Origin: Streptomyces lanatus | GTDB lineage: Bacteria; Actinomycetota; Actinomycetes; Streptomycetales; Streptomycetaceae | Assembly (NCBI RefSeq): GCF_014655715.1 | Contig: NZ_BNBM01000005.1 | Span: 1 to 64,000 of the forward strand | Length of the DNA stretch: 64,000 nt | Reading direction: 5' to 3' | Shown: piece by piece, positions 42,501-50,416 of the stretch | Layout of the letters: every line of letters starts with the position of its first letter | Numbering within the stretch: position 1 is the stretch's first letter | Translations under genes and position numbers: made by a program | Notes under the pieces: model-generated | The model's database searches: none | Seen by the model: the letters and a program-made list of their open reading frames with translations, nothing else | Told to the model about the DNA's origin: nothing

Positions 42501-43565
42501 ATGAGCGCTGTGACCCCCGCTGGAGGCGACACCGCGGCGGGCCGTTCCTGGCCCCTGCTGCTGAACGGCCTGCTGAGCGGTCAGGACCTCACCGCCGACG
42601 ACACCGCGTGGGCGATGGACCTGATCATGCGCGGCGAGGCCACCGACGCGCAGATCGCCGGGTTCGTGGTGGCGCTGCGGGCCAAGGGCGAGACGGTGGA
42701 GGAGATCACCGGGCTCGTACGCACGATGTACGAGCACGCGAATGTGATCGAGGTGCCGGGGCCGACCGTCGACATCGTCGGCACCGGCGGCGACGGCGCG
42801 AAGACGGTCAACATCTCCACCATGTCGGCCATCGTCATCGCCGGCACCGGCGCCAAGGTCGTCAAGCACGGCAACCGGGCGGCGTCCTCGGCGTCGGGTG
42901 CCTCGGACGTGCTGGAGAAGCTGGGCGTCAATCTGAACCTGCCGGTCGACCGGGTGGCCGAGGTCGCCGAGGAGGCCGGGATCACCTTCTGCTTCGCGGT
43001 GAAGTTCCATCCGTCGCTGCGCCATGTGGCGGCGGCCCGCGGGCAGTTGGGCATCCGTACGACGTTCAATGTGCTCGGCCCGCTGACCAACCCGGCGAAG
43101 GTGCGGGCCCAGGCGGTCGGCGTGGCCGATCCGCGCATGGCTCCGATCGTCGCCGGCGTCTTCGCCGAGCGCGGCAACTCCTCCCTGGTGTTCCGCGGCG
43201 ACGACGGCCTCGACGAGCTCACCACGACGGCCACCTCCCGGGTGTGGGTCGTCCGCGACGGCAAGGTCGCCGAGGAGAGCTTCGACCCGCGTGACGTTGG
43301 CCTCGAACTGGTGCCGGTGGAGGCCCTGAGGGGCGCGGACGCGTCCTACAACGCCGATGTGGCGCTGCGCCTGCTGAACGGCGAGACGGGGCCCGTACGG
43401 GACGCCGTACTGCTCAATTCGGCCGCCGCGCTGGTGGCGCTGAACCCGACGGGGGACCCGCTCGCCGAGCAGATCCGGGCCGGGATGGCGAAGGCCGCGG
43501 CGGCGATCGACTCCGGTGCGGCGAAGCGGACGCTGGAGCGCTGGGTGGCGGCCAGCAACGCGTAA
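42501..43565 (+). CDS. trpD: Anthranilate phosphoribosyltransferase
   Basis: Transfers phosphoribose from PRPP to anthranilate in tryptophan synthesis. It is 354 residues from the ATG at 42501, preceded by GGAG. The PRPP and metal motif is VDIVGTGGDGAKTVNIST. KHGNRAASSASGASDVLEKL binds anthranilate, and FNVLGPLTNPAK follows. No other trp gene is adjacent; the position behind qcrB is conserved in actinobacteria. The first ~20 residues are poorly conserved. Confidence 0.95.
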   Translation: MSAVTPAGGDTAAGRSWPLLLNGLLSGQDLTADDTAWAMDLIMRGEATDAQIAGFVVALRAKGETVEEITGLVRTMYEHANVIEVPGPTVDIVGTGGDGAKTVNISTMSAIVIAGTGAKVVKHGNRAASSASGASDVLEKLGVNLNLPVDRVAEVAEEAGITFCFAVKFHPSLRHVAAARGQLGIRTTFNVLGPLTNPAKVRAQAVGVADPRMAPIVAGVFAERGNSSLVFRGDDGLDELTTTATSRVWVVRDGKVAEESFDPRDVGLELVPVEALRGADASYNADVALRLLNGETGPVRDAVLLNSAAALVALNPTGDPLAEQIRAGMAKAAAAIDSGAAKRTLERWVAASNA

Positions 43566-43603
43566 TTCGATGCACGCATGTGGTCCCGCGATTCGGACAT
43601 GAG

Positions 43604-43633
43604 TTGCGGGGCCACGATCATTTCGCGTACGTT
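43604..43633 (+). promoter_or_regulatory. Candidate promoter of the SAM-IV riboswitch transcript
   Basis: TTGCGG (43604-43609) and TACGTT (43628-43633) are separated by 18 bp, placing transcription start just before the riboswitch at 43641. The -10 match is poor, as is common in Streptomyces. Confidence 0.35.
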
Positions 43634-43640
43634 CTCGAAC

Positions 43641-43750
43641 AGGTCATGAGTGACAGTCATGAGGCCCCGGCCGACTGTCCGGCAACCCTCCGTCCGTGGC
43701 GGGGTGCCCCGGGTGAGGACCAGGCCGTAGGCAGCGAGGTCTGCGGCAAG
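43641..43750 (+). ncRNA. SAM-IV riboswitch
   Basis: The sequence fits the SAM-IV aptamer of actinobacteria. Helix P1 is GGTC (43642-43645) with GACC (43718-43721). The core contains CATGAGTGACAG, GGCCCCGG, the conserved CCGGCAACCC, GGGGTGCCCCGGGTGA (with the pseudoknot strand) and then AGGCC. A further hairpin GCCGTAG / CTGCGGC (43724-43730 with 43741-43747) follows P1, as expected for the extra 3' element of SAM-IV. It should sense S-adenosylmethionine and lower expression of the SufS-like gene at 43862. Identification is by recalled consensus and visible pairing. Confidence 0.87.
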
Positions 43751-43771
43751 CACGTGACCTGGGAGTTCTCC

Positions 43772-43792
43772 GTGAGCAAGCGAATGCGATAG
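43772..43792 (+). CDS. Possible six-codon leader peptide after the riboswitch
   Basis: GTG at 43772 has GGGAG six bases upstream, an ideal ribosome binding site, and the frame ends at TAG after six codons (MSKRMR). It lies 22 bases past the riboswitch and 70 bases before the SufS-like start. That gene has an almost identical ribosome binding site (GGGAGTT). Translation of this peptide could couple or compete with the main gene. Its reality is uncertain. Confidence 0.4.
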   Translation: MSKRMR

Positions 43793-43861
43793 GGCCGCCG
43801 AGCCCCGCCTCCGCACACCCCTCTTCACTTTCTTCCTCTCTGCTTTCACGGGAGTTCCCGC

Positions 43862-45241
43862 ATGTCCGTCTCCGCGTCTGTCTCTGCCGCTGCCTCCGTC
43901 CAGACCATTTGCCCCCCGCTGCCCGTTCTGGGACGAGATGTCACCGTCCCGCTCGTCACCGGCGGCGAGGTCACCTACGCCGCGCTCGACTACGCCGCCA
44001 GCGCCCCGGCGCTGCAGCGGGTCTGGGACGACGTGGCCGCCTACGCGCCGTACTACGGCAGCGTCCACCGCGGCGCCGGGTACCTCTCCCAGCTGTCGAC
44101 GGACCTCTTCGAGAACGCCCGCCGGACGGTCGCCGAGTTCCTGGACTGCCGCCCCGACGACCAGCTGGTCTTCACCCGGTCCACCACCGACTCGCTGAAC
44201 CTCCTCGCCGCCGCCCTCCCGGCCGACTGCCAGGTCTTCGTCTTCGAGACCGAGCACCACGCCTCCCTGCTGCCGTGGACGAACGCGCAGGTCACCTACC
44301 TCAACGCGCCCCGCACCCCCCGCCAGGCCGTCGAGACCCTGGAGCGCGCCCTCGCCGACCGCGACCCCTACGGCCCGGCCCTGGTCTGCGTCACCGGCGC
44401 CTCGAACGTCACCGGCGAGCTGTGGCCCGTACGGGAGCTCGCGGCCGCCGCCCACGCCCACGGCGCCCGGATCGTCCTCGACGCCGCGCAGCTCGCCCCG
44501 CATCACCCGGTGAGCGTCCAGGACCTCGACGTCGACTGGATCGCCTTCTCCGGCCACAAGCTGTACGCCCCCTTCGGGTCCGGTGTCCTCGCCGGCCGCG
44601 CCGACTGGCTGCGCGAGGCCGAGCCGTACCTCGCGGGCGGCGGCGCCAGCCGCAAGGTGTCGCGGCGCGAGGACGGGGGAGTGGACGTCGAGTGGCACGA
44701 GAGCGCCGCGCGGCACGAGGCCGGGTCGCCCAATGTCATCGGCGCGTACTCCATCGCCTCCGCCTGCAAGGCCCTGACGGAGGCGGGCTTCGACACGCTG
44801 GTCGCGCGTGAGCGGTACCTGATCGAGAAGGTGCGGGAAGGGCTCGCCGAGGTCCCCGAGGTCCGCGTCCTCTCCCTCTTCGGGGACGACGCCCCGCGCG
44901 TCGGCGTCATCTCCTTCGTGGTCGACGGCTGGAACAGCTCCCACTTCGCCGCCGCGCTCTCCGCCGAGTACGGCATCGGCGTCCGGGACGGCCTGTTCTG
45001 CGCCCACCCGCTGGTGCGGACGCTGCTGGGCAGCGATGCGCAGGCGCAGGGCGAGTGCGGTGCCCCGGAGGCGGCGCCCGGCGAGAAGTCCCTCAACGCC
45101 ATCCGCGTCAGCTTCGGTGCGGGTACGCCGGACGAGCATGTCGAGCGGTTCGTGAACGCCGTACGCGAACTCGTCACGGACGGCGCCCGGTGGAACTACC
45201 GCACCGAGGACGGCCGTTGCGTGCCGGACACCTCCGCGTGA
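43862..45241 (+). CDS. SufS-like class V PLP aminotransferase / cysteine desulfurase
   Basis: 459 residues. LDYAASAPALQRVWDDVAAY is the N-terminal substrate region. STTDSLNLLAAALP and ETEHHASLLPW are PLP-fold motifs. K233 in FSGHKLYAPFGSG binds PLP, and C380 in VRDGLFCAHPLV sits where group II cysteine desulfurases have the persulfide cysteine. The N-terminal ~25 residues are serine/alanine-rich and variable. A SAM-IV riboswitch lies in the leader, so the enzyme probably serves sulfur amino acid metabolism rather than general Fe-S assembly. The ATG start follows GGGAGTT. The 3' end overlaps the convergent glycerate kinase gene. Confidence 0.87.
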   Translation: MSVSASVSAAASVQTICPPLPVLGRDVTVPLVTGGEVTYAALDYAASAPALQRVWDDVAAYAPYYGSVHRGAGYLSQLSTDLFENARRTVAEFLDCRPDDQLVFTRSTTDSLNLLAAALPADCQVFVFETEHHASLLPWTNAQVTYLNAPRTPRQAVETLERALADRDPYGPALVCVTGASNVTGELWPVRELAAAAHAHGARIVLDAAQLAPHHPVSVQDLDVDWIAFSGHKLYAPFGSGVLAGRADWLREAEPYLAGGGASRKVSRREDGGVDVEWHESAARHEAGSPNVIGAYSIASACKALTEAGFDTLVARERYLIEKVREGLAEVPEVRVLSLFGDDAPRVGVISFVVDGWNSSHFAAALSAEYGIGVRDGLFCAHPLVRTLLGSDAQAQGECGAPEAAPGEKSLNAIRVSFGAGTPDEHVERFVNAVRELVTDGARWNYRTEDGRCVPDTSA

Positions 45242-46383
45242 GCCGGTAGCCGGGCGCCCAGCAGGATCATCCGCAGGGCGCGTTCGGTGGCGTCCGTGAG
45301 GAGTTCGGAGGCCCGCACCAGGGCCTCCGCCAGCGCCATCGGCGCCGGCAGGATCCCGCTGAACGCGTCCACGCCCGGCACGTCATGAGCCCCCTCGCCG
45401 AGAGTGCCCGCCAGCACGAGCACCGGCCGGCCGTACAGCTTGGCCCGGCGGGCCACCTCGGCCGGAACCTTGCCCTTGGGCGTCTGGTGGTCCAGGGCGC
45501 CTTCGGCGGTGACGACCAGATCGGCGCGGGCCAGGCGGGCGTCCAGGTCGAGGTGGTCGAGGAGCACGTCGAAGCGGGGGAGGAGACAGGCGCCCAGCGC
45601 GGCGAGGCCGGCGCCCAGGCCGCCGGAGGCTCCGGTGCCGGGGCCGTGGTGGAGGTCGGTGCCGCCGAGGTCGCGGGTGAGGATGTCCGCCCAGTTCTCC
45701 AGCCCGGCCGACAGATGCTCGACCTGGGCGGGGGTCGCCCCTTTCTGCGGCCCGAAGACACGGGCGACGCCGCGCTCACCGCACAGCACGTTGTACGGGT
45801 TGCAGGCGACCAGTAGCTCGACGTCGCGCAGGCGCGGGTCGAGCCCGGCCGGGTCGATGCGGGCCAGCCGGGTCAACTCCCTTCCTCCACGGGGGAGTTC
45901 GAAACCATCGGCGTCCAGCAGTCGCGCGCCGAGCGCCTGGAGGGCTCCCGCGCCCCCGTCCGACGTACCTGAGTCGCCGCAGCCGACCAGGATCCGCCGT
46001 ACGCCCGTGTCGAGCGCGGCGCGGATCAGCTCGCCGACGCCGTACGTCGTGGTGGCCCCCGGGTCGCGCAGGGCACGGGGCACGAGGGACAGCCCGGCCA
46101 CCGCGGCCATCTCCACGACCGCCGTCTCCCGGGAGCCGAGCAGCGCGAAGTGCGTGCCGATCGTCTCGCCGACGGGACCGGTGGCGGGCAGCGCGACAAG
46201 CCGCCCGCCGGTGGCGGAGGCAAGCGCGGCGGCGGTGCCTTCACCTCCGTCCACGAGGGGGATGAGGTCGAGCACGGCATCCGGCAGCACCCGCCGCACC
46301 CCGTCGGCGATGGCATCGGCGGTGGCGGGGGCGGACAGCGACTCTTTGAAGCCACTGGGGGCAACGACGACGCGGCTCAGCAT
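45196..46383 (-). CDS. Glycerate kinase (GarK/GlxK family)
   Basis: 395 residues from the ATG at 46383, preceded by GGAG. It phosphorylates D-glycerate with ATP, usually to 2-phosphoglycerate. VVVAPSGFKESLSAPATADA is the N-terminal signature. VDGGEGTAAALA, VGCGDSGTSDGGAGALQALG and NPYNVLCGERGVARVFGPQK are conserved family blocks. VTAEGALDHQTPKGKVP is the catalytic segment. The gene follows an SLC13-type permease on the same strand, with repeat copy D between them. A possible link is uptake and use of an organic acid. The 3' end overlaps the aminotransferase gene by 46 bp. Confidence 0.92.
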   Translation of the reverse strand: MLSRVVVAPSGFKESLSAPATADAIADGVRRVLPDAVLDLIPLVDGGEGTAAALASATGGRLVALPATGPVGETIGTHFALLGSRETAVVEMAAVAGLSLVPRALRDPGATTTYGVGELIRAALDTGVRRILVGCGDSGTSDGGAGALQALGARLLDADGFELPRGGRELTRLARIDPAGLDPRLRDVELLVACNPYNVLCGERGVARVFGPQKGATPAQVEHLSAGLENWADILTRDLGGTDLHHGPGTGASGGLGAGLAALGACLLPRFDVLLDHLDLDARLARADLVVTAEGALDHQTPKGKVPAEVARRAKLYGRPVLVLAGTLGEGAHDVPGVDAFSGILPAPMALAEALVRASELLTDATERALRMILLGARLPAHAEVSGTQRPSSVR

Positions 46384-46415
46384 CAGAGGGCTCCTAAGGA
46401 GATACGGAAGAGACA

Positions 46416-46475
46416 ACGCCCTTCTTTAAGGGGCGCGGGGAACTGCGCGACCAGCCACGACGGCGCGCCAGACAA
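46416..46475. repeat. Hairpin-headed repeat, copy D
   Basis: CGCCCTTCTTTAAGGGGCG hairpin (46418-46436), then GCGGGGAACTGCGCGACCAG, CCACGACGGCGCGCCAGAC. It fills the 100-bp gap between the SLC13 permease and glycerate kinase genes. This copy is the closest to the consensus and the tail is well preserved. Confidence 0.8.
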
Positions 46476-46483
46476 ACAACGAC

Positions 46484-47899
46484 TCATCTCGTCACCGACA
46501 CACCCAGCACCGGCCACACCGCAACGGCAAACAGCAACACCAGCCCCGCAGTCAACGGAGCCAGAACCACAGACAGCCGCAACAGATCACGCGGCGTATA
46601 AGTCGGCGTCCCAGGAAGGTCGGCAAAAAGAGCCACCGGCTTCGCGGAGGCCGGCAACGTATGGCAGAACCCCGCCGCAGCAGTCGACGCCAGCGCCGCA
46701 GCCACCGGATTCACCCCCGCCCCCACCGCCGCCGCGACCACCAACGGCACCAGCACCGACGAACGCGCCGACCGGGACTGCAGGACCAGATGGGCAGCCG
46801 TACTGACCACGATCACCACAGCCAGAAACCACACGGGGCTGACTCCACCGGGCAGCCCCTCCACCAGCCACTTCGCCGCCCCGGAGTCGGCAAGCGCCAC
46901 CCCCATGGCCATCGTCGCCGCCATGAACAGCAGCAACGACCACGGCACAGTCCCCAACGCATCCTTCAGCCGCACCGTCCCGAGCGCCGGCGAAGCCGCC
47001 ACCACCGCGCCGATCAGTGCCACGACCGCGGGCGGCACCCGGTGCAACGGTTCGCTGCACCACAGCAGGACAACCGTGCCGAGGAGCAGCGCGCACCGCT
47101 TCTCGGCCTGTGACCAGGGCCCGGTGACCGGCCGTTCGCTGTGCTGCTGGATCTGCTCGGGGGTGATGCGCACCGGGCCCTTGCGGTCCGCGCGCCGAGT
47201 CGTCGTCAACAGCACGGCCTCGGCGGCCAGGTGCGACGAGGCCACGGCCAGCGGCAGACCCAGCAGCAGCCATTCCGTGAAGCCGATCCGGTCGCCGGTC
47301 GCCTGCCACAGCACCGACACGGTGATCAGATGCGCGACCGCCCCGATCAGGGTCGCCACCGCCGACAGCAGGATCACGGTCGGGAACAGCAGCGCCAGCA
47401 TCACCACCAGTCGCCGCCGGTCGGCGAGCGCCTTCGCCAGCGCCAGGAACACCGGCAGCGCGAGGGCGGCCCGCCCCGAGGTGGCCGGCACCGCGAACGC
47501 CGTGACGACCAGGGCGGCCGTGGTGAGGTGCACGAGCTGCCGTACCGTGCGCGCCCCGCCGACCAGGAACGTCGCCGCCCGTCCCGCGAGCCCCGTCCGG
47601 GTCACCGCGGCCGCCAGCACGAAGGCGCAGATCAGCAGCCACACCGTGGAGTCGCCGAGGGTGCCGAAGAGGGTGTCGCTGCTGATGACTCCGGTCACGG
47701 TCAGCGCCAGCCCGGCGCCGAGCGCGATGTACGTGTCGTCGACCGGCGTGGCGATCCAGGCGCAGGTCGCCAGCGCGAACACGGCGAGGGTGAGGCGGGC
47801 GTCGGCGCCGAGCCCGGCGAAGTTGCCGGGTACGGCGAGCAGCGCGCACAGGGAGAGCGCCACGCAGAGGGCCGCGCTCAGTCGGAGGTTCAGGGTCAC
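46484..47899 (-). CDS. SLC13/DASS-type anion permease
   Basis: 471 residues with about 11 to 12 membrane spans, most like the SLC13 (NaDC/ArsB-related) family of dicarboxylate, sulfate or arsenite permeases. PVDDTYIALGAGLALTVTGV and LGDSTVWLLICAFVLAAAV are typical of the first repeat. VPATSGRAALALPVFLAL is the inverted-repeat motif containing the family's SxT-like hairpin. LPASAKPVALFADLPGTPTY is its counterpart. The substrate is not predictable. It lies just downstream of the OmpR-type regulator gene and upstream of glycerate kinase on the same strand. The GTG start has a weak ribosome binding site. Confidence 0.8.
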   Translation of the reverse strand: MTLNLRLSAALCVALSLCALLAVPGNFAGLGADARLTLAVFALATCAWIATPVDDTYIALGAGLALTVTGVISSDTLFGTLGDSTVWLLICAFVLAAAVTRTGLAGRAATFLVGGARTVRQLVHLTTAALVVTAFAVPATSGRAALALPVFLALAKALADRRRLVVMLALLFPTVILLSAVATLIGAVAHLITVSVLWQATGDRIGFTEWLLLGLPLAVASSHLAAEAVLLTTTRRADRKGPVRITPEQIQQHSERPVTGPWSQAEKRCALLLGTVVLLWCSEPLHRVPPAVVALIGAVVAASPALGTVRLKDALGTVPWSLLLFMAATMAMGVALADSGAAKWLVEGLPGGVSPVWFLAVVIVVSTAAHLVLQSRSARSSVLVPLVVAAAVGAGVNPVAAALASTAAAGFCHTLPASAKPVALFADLPGTPTYTPRDLLRLSVVLAPLTAGLVLLFAVAVWPVLGVSVTR

Positions 47900-47956
47900 G
47901 TCATCGAGGGTTCACCTGAGCCGTGAGCCCTCGATGAGCCGCACATGAAAGGGACT

Positions 47957-48637
47957 TCACGCGGAGAGCGGGGGGAGCGCCGGGAGCCGGTACCCCATGC
48001 CCCGTACCGTCTCCACCTGCTGCGGGCCGAGCTTCTTGCGCAGCGCCCGTACGTATACGTCCACGATGTTGGACCCGGGGTCGAAGTCGTAGCCCCACAC
48101 GTGCGACAGGATCTGCTCGCGGGACAGTACCTGCCCCGGATGCCTCAGGAACAGCTCCAGGAGCACGAATTCACGGGACGTCAGATCGACCGTCCGCTCC
48201 CCGGCCCGCGCCCGCCGGGTGCGCAGGTCCAGGGTGAGCGTGCCGGACCGCAGCACCGTCACCTCGGGCGCCCTGGCCGCCGTACGCAAGCGCAGCCGTA
48301 CCCGGGCGAGGAGTTCCTCGAAGCGGAACGGCTTGGTCATCCAGTCGTCGGCGCCGCCCTCCAGGCCGGCCACCGTGTCCCGTACGGAGTCCCGCGCTGT
48401 CAGCACGATCACCGGGACCGTCACCCGGGCCTCGCGCAGCTCGCGCAGCACCGTGAAGCCGTCCCGGCCGGGCAGGCCGATGTCGAGGACGACCAGGTCG
48501 AAGGCGCCCGTGACGGCGTATTCATACGCCGCCTCGCCGTCGCCCACGACCGTCGTGGTGAAGCCGTTGGAGCGCAGGCCCTTCTCGACGAAGGAGGCGA
48601 TGCGTTCCTCGTCCTCCACGATGAGGATCCGGTTCAT
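47957..48637 (-). CDS. OmpR-family response regulator
   Basis: 226 residues. The receiver has MNRILIVEDEERIASFVEKG, Asp52 in VVLDIGLPGRDG and the lysine in DDWMTKPFRFEE. The winged-helix output domain has LTSREFVLLELFLRHPGQVL, SHVWGYDFDPGSN and VRGMGYRL. The ATG start overlaps the kinase stop (ATGA). The likely operator for its operon is the nested palindrome at 50366-50403. It pairs with the kinase at 48634. Confidence 0.93.
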   Translation of the reverse strand: MNRILIVEDEERIASFVEKGLRSNGFTTTVVGDGEAAYEYAVTGAFDLVVLDIGLPGRDGFTVLRELREARVTVPVIVLTARDSVRDTVAGLEGGADDWMTKPFRFEELLARVRLRLRTAARAPEVTVLRSGTLTLDLRTRRARAGERTVDLTSREFVLLELFLRHPGQVLSREQILSHVWGYDFDPGSNIVDVYVRALRKKLGPQQVETVRGMGYRLPALPPLSA

Positions 48638-50106
48638 GGCTGCCCCTCTCCCAGTGCCAGTACGAAGGTGGCGCCGCCGCCCGCCGTGTCGCGCAGCCGC
48701 ACCCGGCCGCCGTGCGCCTCGGCGATGGCCCGCACGATCGACAGTCCGAGCCCGGCGCCGGAGCCGCGGGCGCCGCGCCGGGACGTGCCGCGCCGGAACC
48801 GTTCGAAGATCACGTCGGCGTCCTGCGCCTGGACACCGCACCCGGAGTCGGCGACGTACAGCTCGATGGCGGTCCCGTCCGCGCGGGAGCCGATCCGGAC
48901 CGTCTGCCCGGGCGCGGTGTGCTGCACGGCGTTCTGGGCGAGCTGCACCATGGCCTGGGTGATGCGCTGCGGGTCCAGCTCGGCCTCGACGTCGGCGACC
49001 TCGGCGAGCTGCCAGTCGCGTTCGCCGAGGGTGCGGGCCTTGACGTAGACGTCGGCGGTGAGCTCGGCCAGCTGGACCGGTTCCGGGGTGACGAAGTCGG
49101 GGCGCTCGGCCTTGGCGAGCAGCAGCAGGTCCTCCACGATGCGGCTCATCCGGTCCAGCTCGTCGGTGACCAGCCGTATCGTCTCCTCGCGCTCGGCCGG
49201 ATCGTCGCCCATCAGCTCCAGATGGCCCCGCACGATGGTGATCGGCGTGCGCAGCTCGTGCCCGGCGTCGTCGACGAACTCCCGCTGGGCGGCGAAGGCG
49301 CGCTCGAGCCGGTCCAGCATGTCGTTGAAGGTCTCCGCGAGCGCGGCGATGTCGTCGCGGCCATGCACCGGGATACGGCGGGTGAGGTCCTGCTCGGTGA
49401 GCTGCGCGGCGGCGGTGCGCACCAGCCGTACGGGCTTGAGGATCCGCCCGGCGACCGCCCAGCCGATGCCGGTCGTCAGCAGCAGGGCCACCCCGGAGAT
49501 GGCGAGCAGGATACGGAACTCCTCGTTCACCGCGGCCTGCTCCCGCCCGGGGTGGAAGGCGACGACGAACGCCGCCTCCGCCTCGCCGCCCGCCCGCGCG
49601 ACGACGACCTTCGCCCAGCGGATCTCCCCGGACGGTCGGTCCACGGTGCCCGTCGGGTCGGGGGAGTCGTAGATACGGCGGATGGCGGCGTCGTCCTTGT
49701 GCAGGGGCACGGCGACGGGGATCTCGCGCTGCTGGATGAACTGGGCGGGGGCACGGCCGGCCCCCCGGCCCACCAGTCCGATCAGCTCCTCGTCGGGGTC
49801 GGCGTACTGCCGTACCAGGAACTCCCGCAGCAGCCGCGACGAGTCGGTGAACGGACGGCCGGTCTCGGGGTCGACACCCCGCTGCTGGAAGTTCGCGAAC
49901 TCACCGGCCTCCTGGGCGAGCAGTCCGTTCACCCGGTGGTCGACGTCCCGCAGCAGGATCGACCGCGTGGTCGTGGCCACGGACACCAGCCCCACGGCCA
50001 TCACGAGCAGCAGCCACAGCAGGATCCGGACCCGGGCGGAGAGCCGCCGACGCACGGGGTCAGCCGTCGTCCCCAACCTCACCCCGGTCGTCATCGTCGT
50101 CGTCAT
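48634..50106 (-). CDS. OmpR-pair sensor histidine kinase
   Basis: 490 residues. TM1 (ILLWLLLVMAVGLVSVAT) and TM2 (EFRILLAISGVALLLTTG) flank a ~150-residue extracytoplasmic sensor. HAMP, then HisKA with FVDDAGHELRTPITIV, then HATPase with LAQNAVQHTAPGQT, VADSGCGVQAQDAD and GSGAGLGLSIVRAI follow. The start region overlaps the 3' end of the upstream small secreted protein by 47 bp, in a different frame. The overlapping part encodes that protein's Asp run. A second ATG lies four codons further on. It is coupled to the response regulator. Confidence 0.93.
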   Translation of the reverse strand: MTTTMTTGVRLGTTADPVRRRLSARVRILLWLLLVMAVGLVSVATTTRSILLRDVDHRVNGLLAQEAGEFANFQQRGVDPETGRPFTDSSRLLREFLVRQYADPDEELIGLVGRGAGRAPAQFIQQREIPVAVPLHKDDAAIRRIYDSPDPTGTVDRPSGEIRWAKVVVARAGGEAEAAFVVAFHPGREQAAVNEEFRILLAISGVALLLTTGIGWAVAGRILKPVRLVRTAAAQLTEQDLTRRIPVHGRDDIAALAETFNDMLDRLERAFAAQREFVDDAGHELRTPITIVRGHLELMGDDPAEREETIRLVTDELDRMSRIVEDLLLLAKAERPDFVTPEPVQLAELTADVYVKARTLGERDWQLAEVADVEAELDPQRITQAMVQLAQNAVQHTAPGQTVRIGSRADGTAIELYVADSGCGVQAQDADVIFERFRRGTSRRGARGSGAGLGLSIVRAIAEAHGGRVRLRDTAGGGATFVLALGEGQP

Positions 50107-50326
50107 TCCCAGGACTGTCCGTCACCGGCGGCCGGGACACCACCTCGTCACTCGGTGTCGCCCGGGGCCGGCTCGGCGTAGGCGTGGGGGAGCCGCTGTC
50201 CAGCTCCACCCGGGGCGGGACCTCGGGCGACTTCGGCTGGTCGGTGAGGGCGAAGCTGGTCGCGGCGATACCGAGCGGGATCGCCACGACGGCGGCGAGG
50301 GCCGCGATCCGGTGCGAGAAGGCCAT
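50060..50326 (-). CDS. Small secreted protein with acidic C-terminus
   Basis: 88 residues. An N-terminal signal or anchor (MAFSHRIAALAAVVAIPLGI, then AATSFAL) precedes a proline/threonine/serine-rich segment (SGSPTPTPSRPRATPSDE), then a run of six aspartates and a GEVGDDG end. It is the first gene of the two-component operon and overlaps the kinase gene by 47 bp. Such small secreted partners may bind cations or modulate the kinase sensor domain. I do not recognise a named family. Confidence 0.8.
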   Translation of the reverse strand: MAFSHRIAALAAVVAIPLGIAATSFALTDQPKSPEVPPRVELDSGSPTPTPSRPRATPSDEVVSRPPVTDSPGNDDDDDDRGEVGDDG

Positions 50327-50365
50327 ACGGGCGATCCTGCCCGGGGCTTCCGGCGGTCACCATGA

Positions 50366-50403
50366 GCTCAGGATGAAGAACTCTTCATCTCCTCATCCTG
50401 AGC
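50366..50403. promoter_or_regulatory. Nested palindromes, probable autoregulatory site of the OmpR-type system
   Basis: The outer arms GCTCAGGATGA (50366-50376) and TCATCCTGAGC (50393-50403) are perfect complements. The inner arms GATGAAGA (50372-50379) and TCTTCATC (50382-50389) are also perfect. TTCATC and TCATCC form spaced repeats typical of OmpR-family boxes. The site lies 40-77 bp upstream of the small secreted gene. It is also just downstream of the lrp-like gene, so a terminator role is possible. Confidence 0.55.
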
Positions 50404-50416
50404 GGCGCCCGAGGTG

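Noticed and set aside
43580..43792. 70-codon open frame across the SAM-IV riboswitch
   Set aside because: It covers a highly structured aptamer, has no ribosome binding site at its ATG and an unlikely composition. Only the last six codons, with their own GTG and strong ribosome binding site, were kept as a possible leader peptide.
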